This document shows, one piece after another, positions 11,434 through 20,197 of a stretch of DNA of 48,602 nt (its first letter is position 1; every line of letters begins with the position of its first letter). The notes beneath the pieces are model-generated. The model saw only the letters and a program-made list of their open reading frames with translations, was not told the origin of the DNA and made no database searches. Source of the stretch: Rhodococcus phenolicus (lineage in GTDB: Bacteria; Actinomycetota; Actinomycetes; Mycobacteriales; Mycobacteriaceae); NCBI RefSeq assembly GCF_001646785.1, contig NZ_LRRH01000007.1, positions 1 to 48,602 on the forward strand, given 5' to 3'. The position numbers and the translations under genes were made by a program.

Positions 11434-12351
11434 GTGCTGTCCCGGCACATCGACGCCTACCTCGACCATCTCACCGTCGAACGCGGTGCCGCACCGAACA
11501 CCCTCGCGTCCTACCGCCGGGACCTCGCCCGCTACGCCGAGTACCTCACCGACCGCGGCATCGGCGACCTCGGCGAGGTCCGCGAAGACCACGTCGGTGA
11601 CTTCGTGACCGTGCTGCGACGCGGCGATCCGGAGCGGAACAGACCCGCGCTGGCCGCCGGTTCCGCGGCCCGCGCGCTGATCGCGGTCCGGGGCCTGCAC
11701 CGCTTCACCACCGCCGAGGGGCACACGCCGGTCGACGTGGCGCGGGCCGTCAAACCACCCCCACCGGGACGGCGGCTGCCGAAATCGCTGACCGTGGACG
11801 AGGTCCTGGCGATCCTCGACGCGACCGGCGGGGAGTCCGCCGGACCCCGCGGACTCCGCGACCGGGCGCTGCTCGAACTGCTGTACTCGACCGGCGCCCG
11901 CATCTCCGAGGCCGTCGGCCTGGACGTCGACGACATCGACACCGAGGCCAGGGCGGTGCTGCTGCACGGCAAGGGCGGCCGTCAGCGTCTGGTTCCGGTC
12001 GGCCGGCCCGCTCTCGCCGCTCTCGACGCCTACCTGGTTCGTGGCCGGCCCGGCCTGTCCACCGGGCGCACCCCGGCGTTGTTCCTCAACGCGCGCGGCG
12101 GGCGCCTGTCCCGGCAGAGCGCCTGGCAGGTGCTGCAGACCGCCGCCGAAAGCGCCGGCGTCACCGCCACCGTCTCCCCGCACACCCTGCGGCACTCGTT
12201 CGCCACCCACCTGCTCGACGGCGGCGCCGACGTGCGTGTCGTGCAGGAACTGCTCGGTCACGCCTCGGTCACCACCACCCAGATCTACACCCTCGTCACC
12301 GTCGGTGCGCTGCGGGAGGTGTGGGCGGGTGCGCATCCGCGGGCCCGCTGA
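11434..12351 (+). CDS. xerD: Tyrosine recombinase XerD
   Basis: 305 residues. GTG at 11434, 4 bases after the Nudix stop, gives the family length; the upstream open frame is only a shadow. An N-terminal SAM-like core-binding domain (about 1-95) precedes the catalytic domain. All active-site residues are visible: Arg156 (TGARISEA), Lys180 (HGKGGRQR), His250 and Arg253 (HTLRHSF), His276 (LGHASV) and Tyr285 (QIYT). XerD with XerC resolves chromosome dimers at dif. Location next to ParA and ScpAB matches Rv1701, so this is the housekeeping enzyme and not a mobile-element integrase. Confidence 0.96.
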   Translation: MLSRHIDAYLDHLTVERGAAPNTLASYRRDLARYAEYLTDRGIGDLGEVREDHVGDFVTVLRRGDPERNRPALAAGSAARALIAVRGLHRFTTAEGHTPVDVARAVKPPPPGRRLPKSLTVDEVLAILDATGGESAGPRGLRDRALLELLYSTGARISEAVGLDVDDIDTEARAVLLHGKGGRQRLVPVGRPALAALDAYLVRGRPGLSTGRTPALFLNARGGRLSRQSAWQVLQTAAESAGVTATVSPHTLRHSFATHLLDGGADVRVVQELLGHASVTTTQIYTLVTVGALREVWAGAHPRAR

Positions 12352-12451
12352 GCACCACGCCCGGGATTCGTGTCCGTCCACGGAACCCGGGGTCGAAGCG
12401 GTAGCGTTTGTGCAACAGATCAGTGACGCCGAAAAGGGGGAGGACCGGACC

Positions 12452-13387
12452 GTGGGGACACCACACTCACCCGCAACGGACACGACCTACCCGGCTCCGA
12501 GCGCGTCGACCTCGAACGGCGCGCGGCCGCTTGCGCCCGCGCCCGAGGTGGATCTCGGACCGACCGGCCGGCCGCGCCGGCACATCCCGGAGCCACCGCC
12601 GCTGGCCGTGCACGGACCCGCCAAGATCATCGCGATGTGCAATCAGAAGGGCGGGGTCGGCAAGACCACCTCGACCATCAACCTCGGTGCCTCCCTCGCC
12701 GAATACGGGCGCCGGGTGCTGCTCGTCGACCTCGACCCGCAGGGCGCGCTGTCCGCCGGTCTCGGCGTCGCCCACCACGACCTGGACCTGACCGTCCACA
12801 ATCTGCTCGTCGAACCGCGCGTCGGCATCGACGACGTGCTCATGCGCACCCGCGTCGAGGGGCTGGACCTGCTGCCCAGCAACATCGACCTGTCCGCCGC
12901 GGAAATCCAGCTCGTCTCCGAGGTCGGTCGCGAACAGGCCCTCGGCCGTGCCCTGTACCCGGCCCTCGACCGTTACGACTACGTGCTCGTCGACTGCCAG
13001 CCGTCGCTGGGTCTGCTCACCGTCAACGCTCTGGCCTGCGCCGACTCCGTGATCATCCCGATGGAATGCGAGTTCTTCAGCCTGCGCGGGCTGGCGCTGC
13101 TCAACGACACCGTCGCGAAGGTCCGCGACCGCCTCAACCCGCGGCTGGCCGTCGGCGGCATCGTCGTCACCATGTTCGACTCGCGCACCCTGCACGCGCG
13201 GGAGGTGATGTCCCGCGTCGTCGAGGTCTTCGGCGACCTCGTCTACGACAGCGTCGTCAACCGCACCGTGAAGTTCCCCGAGACCAGCGTCGCCGGCGAA
13301 CCGATCACCACCTGGGCCCCCAAGTCCGGTGGCGCCGAGTCCTACCGGGCGCTCGCCCGCGAAGTCATCCACCGCTCCGGCCGCTGA
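12452..13387 (+). CDS. ParA/MinD-type ATPase (Rv1708-type)
   Basis: 311 residues from GTG at 12452, with GGGGGAGG at 12436-12443 as ribosome-binding site. The first ~60 residues are Pro/Ala-rich and disordered. The deviant Walker A is CNQKGGVGKTTS at about 68-79, then LVDLDPQGALS and VLVDCQPSLG complete the nucleotide site. The family organises chromosomes or other cargo. No parB is adjacent; instead it precedes scpA-scpB, as in M. tuberculosis, which suggests a link to condensin function and not classical plasmid-type partition. The main chromosomal parAB is expected near oriC. Confidence 0.92.
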   Translation: MGTPHSPATDTTYPAPSASTSNGARPLAPAPEVDLGPTGRPRRHIPEPPPLAVHGPAKIIAMCNQKGGVGKTTSTINLGASLAEYGRRVLLVDLDPQGALSAGLGVAHHDLDLTVHNLLVEPRVGIDDVLMRTRVEGLDLLPSNIDLSAAEIQLVSEVGREQALGRALYPALDRYDYVLVDCQPSLGLLTVNALACADSVIIPMECEFFSLRGLALLNDTVAKVRDRLNPRLAVGGIVVTMFDSRTLHAREVMSRVVEVFGDLVYDSVVNRTVKFPETSVAGEPITTWAPKSGGAESYRALAREVIHRSGR

Positions 13388-13390
13388 TCC

Positions 13391-14242
13391 GTGCCCCTCG
13401 AAACAACGGACCCGGCCACCCCGACGCCCACCGAGACCGTGCCGCCCGGCGAACCCGGCACCGGCGGATTCCGGGTCCGGCTGCGCAACTTCGAAGGCCC
13501 CTTCGATCTGCTGCTGGGGCTCATCTCCCAACGCCGCCTGGACGTCACCGAGGTCGCGCTGCACCAGGTCACCGACGAGTTCATCGCCTACACCCGCACC
13601 CTCGGCCCGCAGATGGGGCTCGACCAGACCACCGAGTTCCTCGTGGTCGCCGCGACCCTGCTCGACCTGAAGGCCGCCCGGCTGCTGCCGTCCGGGGACG
13701 TGGAGGACCCGGAGGACCTCGCCCTGCTCGAGGCCCGCGACCTGCTGTTCGCCCGGTTGCTGCAGTACCGCGCCTACAAGCAGGTCGCGGAACTGTTCGC
13801 GGCCCTCGAATCCGCGGCGCTGCGCCGCTACCCGCGCGCGGTGTCCCTCGAGGAACGCTACGAGGGATTGCTGCCGGAGGTCACCCTCGGCGTCGACCCG
13901 CAGCGGTTCGCCGAGATCGCCGCCGCCGCGTTCCGTCCCAAACCGCCACCCCAGGTCGGACTGGACCACCTGCACGTCCCGAAGGTGTCGGTGCCCGAGC
14001 AGGCCGCCCGGCTGCTCGAGCTGCTGCGCGCCCGCGGCGCCGGAACCTGGACCGGATTCGGCGAACTCACCGCCGAATGCGACAGCGGACTGCAGATCGT
14101 CGCCCGGTTCCTGGCGCTGCTCGAGCTGTACCGCGAACGGGCCGTCCAGTTCGACCAACCCGAACCGCTCGGTGACCTGCTCGTCGCATGGACCGGCGAG
14201 AACGACGAGGCCGCCGCCGACTTCGAGGAGGACTACGGGTGA
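13391..14242 (+). CDS. scpA: Segregation and condensation protein A
   Basis: 283 residues, GTG start 3 bases after the ParA stop. ScpA is the kleisin that bridges SMC heads. After a Pro/Thr-rich N-terminus, the hallmark FEGPFDLLLGLISQRRLDV appears at about 36-54, followed by the LVVAATLLDLKAARLLP helix. The C-terminal winged-helix region around 225-270 (ARFLALLELYRERAVQFDQ) contacts the second SMC head. It overlaps scpB in GTGA, so the two subunits are made together. Confidence 0.95.
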   Translation: MPLETTDPATPTPTETVPPGEPGTGGFRVRLRNFEGPFDLLLGLISQRRLDVTEVALHQVTDEFIAYTRTLGPQMGLDQTTEFLVVAATLLDLKAARLLPSGDVEDPEDLALLEARDLLFARLLQYRAYKQVAELFAALESAALRRYPRAVSLEERYEGLLPEVTLGVDPQRFAEIAAAAFRPKPPPQVGLDHLHVPKVSVPEQAARLLELLRARGAGTWTGFGELTAECDSGLQIVARFLALLELYRERAVQFDQPEPLGDLLVAWTGENDEAAADFEEDYG

Positions 14243-14991
14243 TCGACAGCCACGACGACGTAGGGGTAGACGAGCACACCGCCGCGGAACGCGAATTCGA
14301 CACCGCGGAACGCGAATTCGACACCGCGGAACGCGAATTCGACGCCGAACTGCTCGAGATGTCCGACGACGAACTCGCCGCCGCCCTCGAGGCTCTGCTG
14401 CTCGTCGTCGACACCCCGGCCCCGAGCGAGCAACTGGCCGCCGCGATCGGTGTCACCGCGACCCGTGTCGACGCCGCCTTGCAGGGCATGGCCGCACGGC
14501 TGACCGCGCGCGGCTCCGGCATCGACCTGCGCTACGCCGCGGACGGCTGGCGGTTCTACACCCGCCGCGACTACGCGCCCTACGTCGAGAAGCTGCTGCA
14601 GGGCGGCGCCCGCACCAAATTGACCCGTGCCGCGCTGGAAACCCTCGCCGTCGTCGCCTACCGGCAGCCGGTGACCCGCAGCCGGGTCAGCGCCGTGCGC
14701 GGTGTCAACGTCGACGGGGTGATGCGCACCCTGCTCGCCCGTGACCTGATCGCCGAAGCCGGCACCGACCCGGAGACCGGCGGCACCCTCTACACCACCA
14801 CCGACCTGTTCCTCGAACGTCTCGGACTGGCATCGCTGCAGGATCTGCCGCCGGTCGCGCCGCTTCTCCCGGACGTGGATGTGATCGATGACATCTCGGA
14901 GAGTCTCGAGTCGGACCCGCGGTTTGCGAGAATGGGAGGGAACCCGCGCACCGAGAACCTCTCGATCGCGGAGTTCGAGCCAGACAACTGA
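14239..14991 (+). CDS. scpB: Segregation and condensation protein B
   Basis: 250 residues from GTG at 14239, overlapping the scpA stop. The two winged-helix domains of ScpB are readable: DELAAALEALLLVVDTPAP starting the first, and LETLAVVAYRQPVTRSRVS with GVNVDGVMRTLLARDLI in the second. The N-terminus is unusual: three copies of a 21-bp unit encode AEREFDT-type heptads before the domain starts. The C-terminal ~40 residues are an acidic tail. Dimers of ScpB bind ScpA in the SMC complex. Confidence 0.94.
   Translation: MIDSHDDVGVDEHTAAEREFDTAEREFDTAEREFDAELLEMSDDELAAALEALLLVVDTPAPSEQLAAAIGVTATRVDAALQGMAARLTARGSGIDLRYAADGWRFYTRRDYAPYVEKLLQGGARTKLTRAALETLAVVAYRQPVTRSRVSAVRGVNVDGVMRTLLARDLIAEAGTDPETGGTLYTTTDLFLERLGLASLQDLPPVAPLLPDVDVIDDISESLESDPRFARMGGNPRTENLSIAEFEPDN
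14284..14346 (+). repeat. Three tandem 21-bp repeats inside scpB
   Basis: The units at 14284-14304, 14305-14325 and 14326-14346 are identical except for one base near the end of the third (GACACC to GACGCC). Each is seven codons and carries one GAATTC. They add charged heptads to the N-terminal tail of ScpB and keep the frame, so copy number could change without breaking the gene. Confidence 0.95.
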
Positions 14992-15001
14992 CAGGAAAAC
15001 G

Positions 15002-16036
15002 TTGAATACACCCGCTCGCCGTGATGGCACACCGGACCGCAAGAAGAACACCGCCCGCTCGGGCAAGGCGCAGGGACCCAAGAGGTCCGACGGACACAAG
15101 AGGTCCGACGCCCCCGGACGGCCGGACGCCCCGAAGAAGGCGCACCGCAAGGGCAGTTCCCCGCAGACCAAGCTGAACAAGCGAGGCCGCCCCGCCGCCC
15201 CCAAACCGACCGCCAAGCGTCCCGAGGCCGTTCCCACCATCAGCAACGCCAAACCCGCCCGGCACCAGCACAGCTCCGCCGCGCCCACCGAGCTTCCCGC
15301 CGGTGAGGGCGTGCGACTGCAGAAGGTGCTCGCCCAGGCCGGGGTCGCCTCCCGCCGCGCCGCCGAGGAACTCATCGCCGCCGGCCGTGTCGAGGTCGAC
15401 GGCAACATCGTCACCTCCCAGGGTCTGCGTGTCGACCCCGAGAACACCGTCATCCGTGTCGACGGCATCCGCGTCGTCGTCAAGAAGGACCTCGTGCACC
15501 TGGTCCTGAACAAGCCCCGCGGCTGGCAGTCCACCATGTCCGACGACCTGGGACGCCCCTGTGTCGGCGACATCGTCTCCGAACGTGTCGCCGCCGGACA
15601 GCGCCTGTTCCACGTCGGCCGGCTCGACGCCGACACCGAGGGCCTGCTGCTGCTCACCAACGACGGTGAACTCGCCCACCGGCTGATGCACCCGTCGTTC
15701 GAGGTCACCAAAACCTACCTGGCGACCGTCAAGGGTGTCCTCGCCCGCGGCGTCGGCAAGCAACTGCGCGCCGGCGTCGAACTCGAGGACGGCCCCGCCA
15801 AGGTCGACAGTTTCGCGTTGCTGCAGGTCAACGAGGGCCAGTCCCTCGTGCGCCTGGAACTGCACGAGGGCCGCAAGCACATCGTGCGCCGGCTCCTCGA
15901 CGCGGTCGGGCACCCGGTCGTGCGGCTCGTGCGCACCGACATCGGTCCCGTCGCGCTCGGCGACCAGCGTCCCGGCACCCTCCGTGTCCTCGGACGCAAG
16001 GAAGTCGGCGGCCTGTACCAGGCGGTGGGCCTGTGA
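15002..16036 (+). CDS. rluB: RluB/RsuA-family rRNA pseudouridine synthase
   Basis: 344 residues. TTG at 15002 is 10 bases past the scpB stop, with AGGA at 14993-14996 as a weak ribosome-binding site; no ATG or GTG in frame fits better. Residues 1-~100 are a Lys/Arg/Pro-rich disordered extension. An S4 domain follows ([21 protein letters not shown]), then the catalytic domain with LNKPRGW and the catalytic Asp in [17 protein letters not shown]. Members modify uridines in 23S (RluB) or 16S (RsuA) rRNA; the exact target is not readable. It matches Rv1711 and overlaps cmk by 4 bp. Confidence 0.93.
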   Translation: MNTPARRDGTPDRKKNTARSGKAQGPKRSDGHKRSDAPGRPDAPKKAHRKGSSPQTKLNKRGRPAAPKPTAKRPEAVPTISNAKPARHQHSSAAPTELPAGEGVRLQKVLAQAGVASRRAAEELIAAGRVEVDGNIVTSQGLRVDPENTVIRVDGIRVVVKKDLVHLVLNKPRGWQSTMSDDLGRPCVGDIVSERVAAGQRLFHVGRLDADTEGLLLLTNDGELAHRLMHPSFEVTKTYLATVKGVLARGVGKQLRAGVELEDGPAKVDSFALLQVNEGQSLVRLELHEGRKHIVRRLLDAVGHPVVRLVRTDIGPVALGDQRPGTLRVLGRKEVGGLYQAVGL

Positions 16037-16716
16037 CCGCGTTGATCGTGGCGATGGACGGACCGTCCGGAACCGGTAAGTCCACCGTGTCCAAGCGTCT
16101 CGCCCGGCACCTCGGTGCCGCGTACCTCGACACCGGCGCGATGTACCGGGTCGCGACGCTGCACGCGCTGCGCCGCGGCACCGACCTGACCGATCCGGAC
16201 GCGATCGCCGCCGCCACCGCGGATCTGCCGTGGTCGATCGGCACCGACCCGGACGTCGAGGACATCCGCCTCGACGGGCAGGACGTGCGCGACGAGATCC
16301 GCGGCGGCGAGGTCACCGCCGCGGTGTCCGCGGTGTCCGCCGTCCCGCAGGTGCGCGCCGTGCTGGTGGCCGCGCAGCAGCAGATCGGCCGCGATGCCGG
16401 GCGCATCGTCGTCGAAGGCCGCGACATCGGCACCGCCGTGTTCCCGGACGCGGACGTCAAGATCTATCTGACCGCCTCGGCCGAGGCCCGCGCCCAGCGG
16501 CGCAACGACCAGAACATCGCCGAAGGACGTGGGGGCGACTACGACGCGGTGCTCGCCGCCGTGCAGCGCCGCGACCACCTCGACTCCACCCGGGCGGTGT
16601 CCCCGCTGCGTGCCGCCGACGACGCGGTGCAGGTGGACACCAGCGACATGAACATCGACGAGGTGATCGCCGCGCTGGTCGCGGTGGTCGCCGAGCAGAC
16701 GGGAGCGGCGCTGTGA
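16033..16716 (+). CDS. cmk: Cytidylate kinase
   Basis: 227 residues, GTG start overlapping the rluB stop. Phosphorylates CMP and dCMP. The P-loop GPSGTGKST is at about 10-18, LDTGAMYR follows, and [19 protein letters not shown] and [12 protein letters not shown] mark the NMP-binding and lid regions. Normal length. It overlaps der by 4 bp; the cmk-der pair is widely conserved in bacteria. Confidence 0.96.
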   Translation: MTALIVAMDGPSGTGKSTVSKRLARHLGAAYLDTGAMYRVATLHALRRGTDLTDPDAIAAATADLPWSIGTDPDVEDIRLDGQDVRDEIRGGEVTAAVSAVSAVPQVRAVLVAAQQQIGRDAGRIVVEGRDIGTAVFPDADVKIYLTASAEARAQRRNDQNIAEGRGGDYDAVLAAVQRRDHLDSTRAVSPLRAADDAVQVDTSDMNIDEVIAALVAVVAEQTGAAL

Positions 16717-18131
16717 GCGACGACACCACAATCGAATTCGCCGGCGACGGCACCTGGTCCGAGGAGTCGGACTGGGACATCGACCTGGGGGAGGGCGGCG
16801 ACCTCGAGGAGTTCGTGCCGGTCCCGACGGTCGCGGTCGTCGGGCGCCCCAACGTGGGCAAATCCACTCTGGTGAACCGCATCATCGGCCGCCGCGAAGC
16901 GGTCGTCGAGGACGTACCGGGAGTGACCCGCGACCGCGTGTCCTACGAGGCGAGCTGGAACGGCCGGCGCTTCATGGTGCAGGACACCGGCGGCTGGGAA
17001 CCCGACGCCAAGGGTCTGCAGCAGTCCGTGGCCCGGCAGGCCGAGGTCGCGATGCGCACCGCCGACGCGATCCTCGTGGTGGTGGACGCCACCGTCGGCG
17101 CGACCTCCGTCGACGAGGCCGTCGCGAAGGTGCTGCGCCGCTCCAAGACCCCGGTCATCCTCGTCGCCAACAAGGTCGACGACGACAGGGTCGAGGCCGA
17201 GGCCGCCGCACTGTGGTCCATGGGCCTGGGCGAGCCGCACACGGTCTCGGCCACCCACGGCCGCGGCACCGGTGATCTGCTCGACGTGCTGCTCGAGGCG
17301 CTGCCGGAGACCCCGCGCGAAGGCACCGGCGGCGGTGGACCGCGTCGCGTCGCGCTGGTCGGCAAGCCGAACGTCGGGAAATCCAGTCTGATCAACAAGC
17401 TGTCCGGGGACGAACGTTCCGTCGTGCACGACGTCGCCGGCACCACCGTCGACCCGGTCGACTCGATCGTGGAACTCGGCGGCAAGCCGTGGCGGTTCGT
17501 CGACACCGCCGGCCTGCGCAAGCGCGTCAACAGCGCGTCCGGCGCCGAGTTCTACGCCTCGCTGCGCACGCGCGGCGCGATCGACGCCGCGGAGGTCGCG
17601 GTGCTGCTGATCGACGCGTCGCAGCCGATCACCGAGCAGGACCAGCGCGTCATCACGATGGTCGTCGAGTCCGGCCGGGCCATGGTGATCGCGTTCAACA
17701 AGTGGGACCTGGTCGACGAGGACCGCCGCTACGAACTGGGCCGTGAGATCGAACGGGATCTGCTGCGGGTGCCGTGGGCGTCGCGGGTGAACATCTCCGC
17801 GAAGACCGGGCGGGCCGTGCAGAAGCTGGTGCCTGCGATGGAGACGGCACTCGAATCGTGGGACAAGCGCATCTCCACGGGACGGCTCAACACCTGGCTC
17901 AAGGAGGTCGTCGCCGCGACCCCGCCGCCGATGCGCGGTGGGCGGTTGCCGCGGGTGCTGTTCGCCACCCAGGCGGCCACCCGGCCGCCGACGTTCGTGT
18001 TGTTCACCACCGGGTTCCTCGAGGCCGGCTACCGCCGGTTCCTGGAACGTCGGCTGCGTGAGGAGTTCGGTTTCGACGGCAGCCCCGTCCGTATCTCGGT
18101 GCGGGTGCGGGAGAAGCGCGTCCGCAAATAG
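16713..18131 (+). CDS. der: Ribosome-associated GTPase Der (EngA)
   Basis: 472 residues from GTG at 16713 (GTGA overlap with cmk). The tandem GTPase domains are clear: G1 motifs GRPNVGKS (about 46-53) and GKPNVGKS (about 218-225), G3 motifs DTGGW and DTAGL, and G4 motifs NKVD and NKWD. A KH-like C-terminal domain ends in [10 protein letters not shown]. Der acts in 50S subunit assembly. The first ~40 residues are an acidic extension. It is the last gene of the conserved left block. Confidence 0.96.
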   Translation: MSDDTTIEFAGDGTWSEESDWDIDLGEGGDLEEFVPVPTVAVVGRPNVGKSTLVNRIIGRREAVVEDVPGVTRDRVSYEASWNGRRFMVQDTGGWEPDAKGLQQSVARQAEVAMRTADAILVVVDATVGATSVDEAVAKVLRRSKTPVILVANKVDDDRVEAEAAALWSMGLGEPHTVSATHGRGTGDLLDVLLEALPETPREGTGGGGPRRVALVGKPNVGKSSLINKLSGDERSVVHDVAGTTVDPVDSIVELGGKPWRFVDTAGLRKRVNSASGAEFYASLRTRGAIDAAEVAVLLIDASQPITEQDQRVITMVVESGRAMVIAFNKWDLVDEDRRYELGREIERDLLRVPWASRVNISAKTGRAVQKLVPAMETALESWDKRISTGRLNTWLKEVVAATPPPMRGGRLPRVLFATQAATRPPTFVLFTTGFLEAGYRRFLERRLREEFGFDGSPVRISVRVREKRVRK

Positions 18132-18164
18132 GACACTCGGTCGAAAAGGTCGCTGACCAGGCGA

Positions 18165-18195
18165 TTGGTGCTTCGGTCCGTCACTGTTGTAATCT
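18165..18195 (+). promoter_or_regulatory. Candidate promoter of tRNA-Pro
   Basis: TTGGTG at 18165-18170 and TAATCT at 18190-18195 are separated by 19 bases, followed 26 bases later by the tRNA. The -10 is good; the spacing is one or two bases long for a housekeeping promoter. The call rests on position and hexamer similarity only. Confidence 0.45.
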
Positions 18196-18221
18196 CAACG
18201 AGCGCTCGACGAGAGCGCGGA

Positions 18222-18295
<74 letters not shown>

Positions 18296-18301
18296 CAGTG
18301 G

Positions 18302-18334
18302 AAACCCCTTCCGATTCCGATCGGAAGGGGTTTT
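18302..18334 (+). terminator. Intrinsic terminator after tRNA-Pro
   Basis: A 13-bp stem (AAACCCCTTCCGA at 18302-18314 with TCGGAAGGGGTTT at 18321-18333) has a 6-nt loop and ends in TTTT. It starts 7 bases after the tRNA and is the expected rho-independent stop. Confidence 0.93.
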
Positions 18335-18416
18335 CTCGTCTGTGGGCCTCGGAGGGGGCCTACCGGGGCGGGCGCGGATCGTCCCGGAGAACCGAATTCG
18401 AACCGGGAGAGTGGCG

Positions 18417-18950
18417 ATGTCGGTACGAGGCCTGAATCACGCGGTGCTGTTCGTGTCCGATGTGACGCGCAGCGTGCACTTCTACACCACGGTGCTCGGG
18501 TTCGAGAAGCTTCCGATGGACTTTCCCGGCGCCGCCTTCCTGCGTGGTGCCAACTCGGCGAACGATCACGACCTCGGCCTGTTCCAGGCATCCGCTGCGC
18601 GCGGCCGGGACGGATCGGTGGGGTTGTATCACCTGGCCTGGGAGGTCGAGACACTCGCGGACATGGTTGCCACCCGCAACCGGATGAGTGCGGCCGGGGC
18701 CTTGACCGGAGCGTCGAACCATGCGGCCACGAAGGCACTGTACGGGCGTGATCCGGACGGGCTCGAGTTCGAGGTGACGTGGCTGGTGCCGGACCAGGCG
18801 GTGGAGGCCGAACTGGTGCCGCCGGTGGTGCCGACCCGTCCGCTCGACCTCGATGCCGAGATCGCGCGCTACGGCCTGCACACCCCGGGTGGTCCGCGGA
18901 CGGACCGGACCCTCTACGCGCGCCTCGCGGCGCGCGCCCGGAACGACTGA
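18417..18950 (+). CDS. VOC-superfamily protein (single-domain extradiol dioxygenase/glyoxalase-like)
   Basis: 177 residues from ATG at 18417, preferred over in-frame GTG at 18411 because GGAGA at 18404-18408 is better spaced for it. The vicinal-oxygen-chelate pattern is present: His8 (LNHAVLFV), His72 (LYHLAWEV) and Glu119 (in DPDGLEFEV) as probable metal ligands, consistent with an active metalloenzyme fold. DPDGLEFEV is typical of ring-cleavage dioxygenases and related isomerases. The C-terminal ~50 residues are Pro/Arg-rich and outside the fold. No pathway genes flank it, so the substrate cannot be inferred. Confidence 0.88.
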   Translation: MSVRGLNHAVLFVSDVTRSVHFYTTVLGFEKLPMDFPGAAFLRGANSANDHDLGLFQASAARGRDGSVGLYHLAWEVETLADMVATRNRMSAAGALTGASNHAATKALYGRDPDGLEFEVTWLVPDQAVEAELVPPVVPTRPLDLDAEIARYGLHTPGGPRTDRTLYARLAARARND

Positions 18951-19172
18951 ACACGGTGCTCCGAAGACTGCCGGCCGGCGCGGGCGATGACCTTCTCGAC
19001 CGCGGGTCCGGGGTTGATGTGACGACCGGGGTCGCTCGCCGAACCGGTGGGTGCGCGGCGCCCGCGGGGTCGCCCGCCGGATGACGCACACAATTACGTT
19101 GCAGGATATGAAACGAAACGTTATTGCCGGTGGTGGCTGGACGCAGGCTCCGGCGTGGCCGACGATGGTGCG

Positions 19173-20117
19173 ATGCCGACCCGCGAGCACGATGTCGACC
19201 TGTTCGAACGATCCCGCGGACGTCTCGAGGCGATCGCGTACCGGTTGCTCGGATCCGCCGGCGACGCCGAGGATGCGGTGCAGGACACCTATCTGCGCTG
19301 GCACACCGTCGATCGGGACAACATCGAGATCCCGGAGGCGTGGCTGACGAAGGTCCTCACCAACTTGTGCCTCAACCGCCTCACCTCGGCGCGGGCGCGA
19401 CGGGAGACCTACGTGGGGCAATGGCTACCCGAGCCGCTGCTCGACGGCGACCGGATGCTCGGTCCGGCCGACACCGCCGTCCAGCGCGACACGGTGTCCA
19501 TGGCGCTGCTCACCCTCCTCGAACGGCTCTCCCCGAACGAACGGGTCGTGTACGTGCTGCGTGAGGCCTTCGGGTATCCGCACCGCGAGATCGCGTCCAT
19601 CCTCGGGATCACCGAAGCGAACTGCCAGCAGATCCACCGGCGGGCCCGGCAGCACATCGCCGCCGACCGCGTCCGGGCCGAGGTCGATGCGGTCGCCGCG
19701 GCGCGTATCGCAGAACAGTTCGTGGCCGCGGCCCTGACCGGCGACACCGAACCGCTGATCGCGATGCTCACCGCCGACGCCGTCAGCATCGCCGACGGAG
19801 GCGGCCGGGTTCCGGCGCGCCGCGGGCCGGTCGCCGGTGCGCGCGCTGTCGCACGGTACCTGCGCGGGCTGTTCCGCCCGACCGACGCCAAGCGGGCCGT
19901 CATCGGCGGCAGCCCGACGGTGCACACCGCCGTCGTCAACGGCGGGCCCGCCGTGCTCGTCGAGGTCAACGGGCGCGTGGCCGGTGTCTTCTGCCTCGAC
20001 GTGACCGCTGGCCGGGTCGCCGGGCTGACCATCCAGGTCAATCCCGACAAACTCGGCCGGATCACGCGAAGCTGGGCGGCGACGGGCCCGCACGTCCCGC
20101 TCGTCGCGCGCTGGTGA
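19173..20117 (+). CDS. ECF41-type RNA polymerase sigma factor with SnoaL-like C-terminal domain
   Basis: 314 residues from ATG at 19173; an in-frame GTG at 19155 is an alternative. Sigma region 2 is at about 10-75 (DAEDAVQDTYLRW) and region 4 at about 105-165 (REIASILGITEANCQQIHRRAR). The remaining ~140 residues form a SnoaL-like domain. All three motifs I associate with ECF41 factors occur: WLPEP at 84-88, DGGGRV at 208-213 and NPDKL at 290-294. In that family the C-terminal domain modulates sigma activity in place of a separate anti-sigma factor. The downstream flavin oxidoreductase fits the family's habit of neighbouring an oxidoreductase, epimerase or decarboxylase that it controls. Confidence 0.92.
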   Translation: MPTREHDVDLFERSRGRLEAIAYRLLGSAGDAEDAVQDTYLRWHTVDRDNIEIPEAWLTKVLTNLCLNRLTSARARRETYVGQWLPEPLLDGDRMLGPADTAVQRDTVSMALLTLLERLSPNERVVYVLREAFGYPHREIASILGITEANCQQIHRRARQHIAADRVRAEVDAVAAARIAEQFVAAALTGDTEPLIAMLTADAVSIADGGGRVPARRGPVAGARAVARYLRGLFRPTDAKRAVIGGSPTVHTAVVNGGPAVLVEVNGRVAGVFCLDVTAGRVAGLTIQVNPDKLGRITRSWAATGPHVPLVARW

Positions 20118-20138
20118 TGCAGATCACAACCCGCTGGT

Positions 20139-20166
20139 GTCAGCAATAGCGCGGCTGCCCGGTTCA
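20139..20166 (+). promoter_or_regulatory. Candidate ECF41-dependent promoter before the oxidoreductase
   Basis: TGTCAGC (20139-20145) resembles the -35 element TGTCACA described for ECF41 factors, and CGGTTC (20161-20166) lies about where the CGTC-like -10 is expected. The match is incomplete and rests on remembered consensus, so the site is tentative. Confidence 0.3.
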
Positions 20167-20197
20167 GGAGACGAACCCGATCGGAAGGAGCACGGCC

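Noticed and set aside
11434-12351. Integrase of a prophage or island
   Set aside because: The protein is the housekeeping XerD: it lies in the conserved pyrG-xerD-parA-scpAB order and has no att-like repeats or phage genes around it.
12452-13387. Plasmid-type parAB partition locus
   Set aside because: No parB or parS-like repeats are adjacent and the context is the chromosomal scpAB region.
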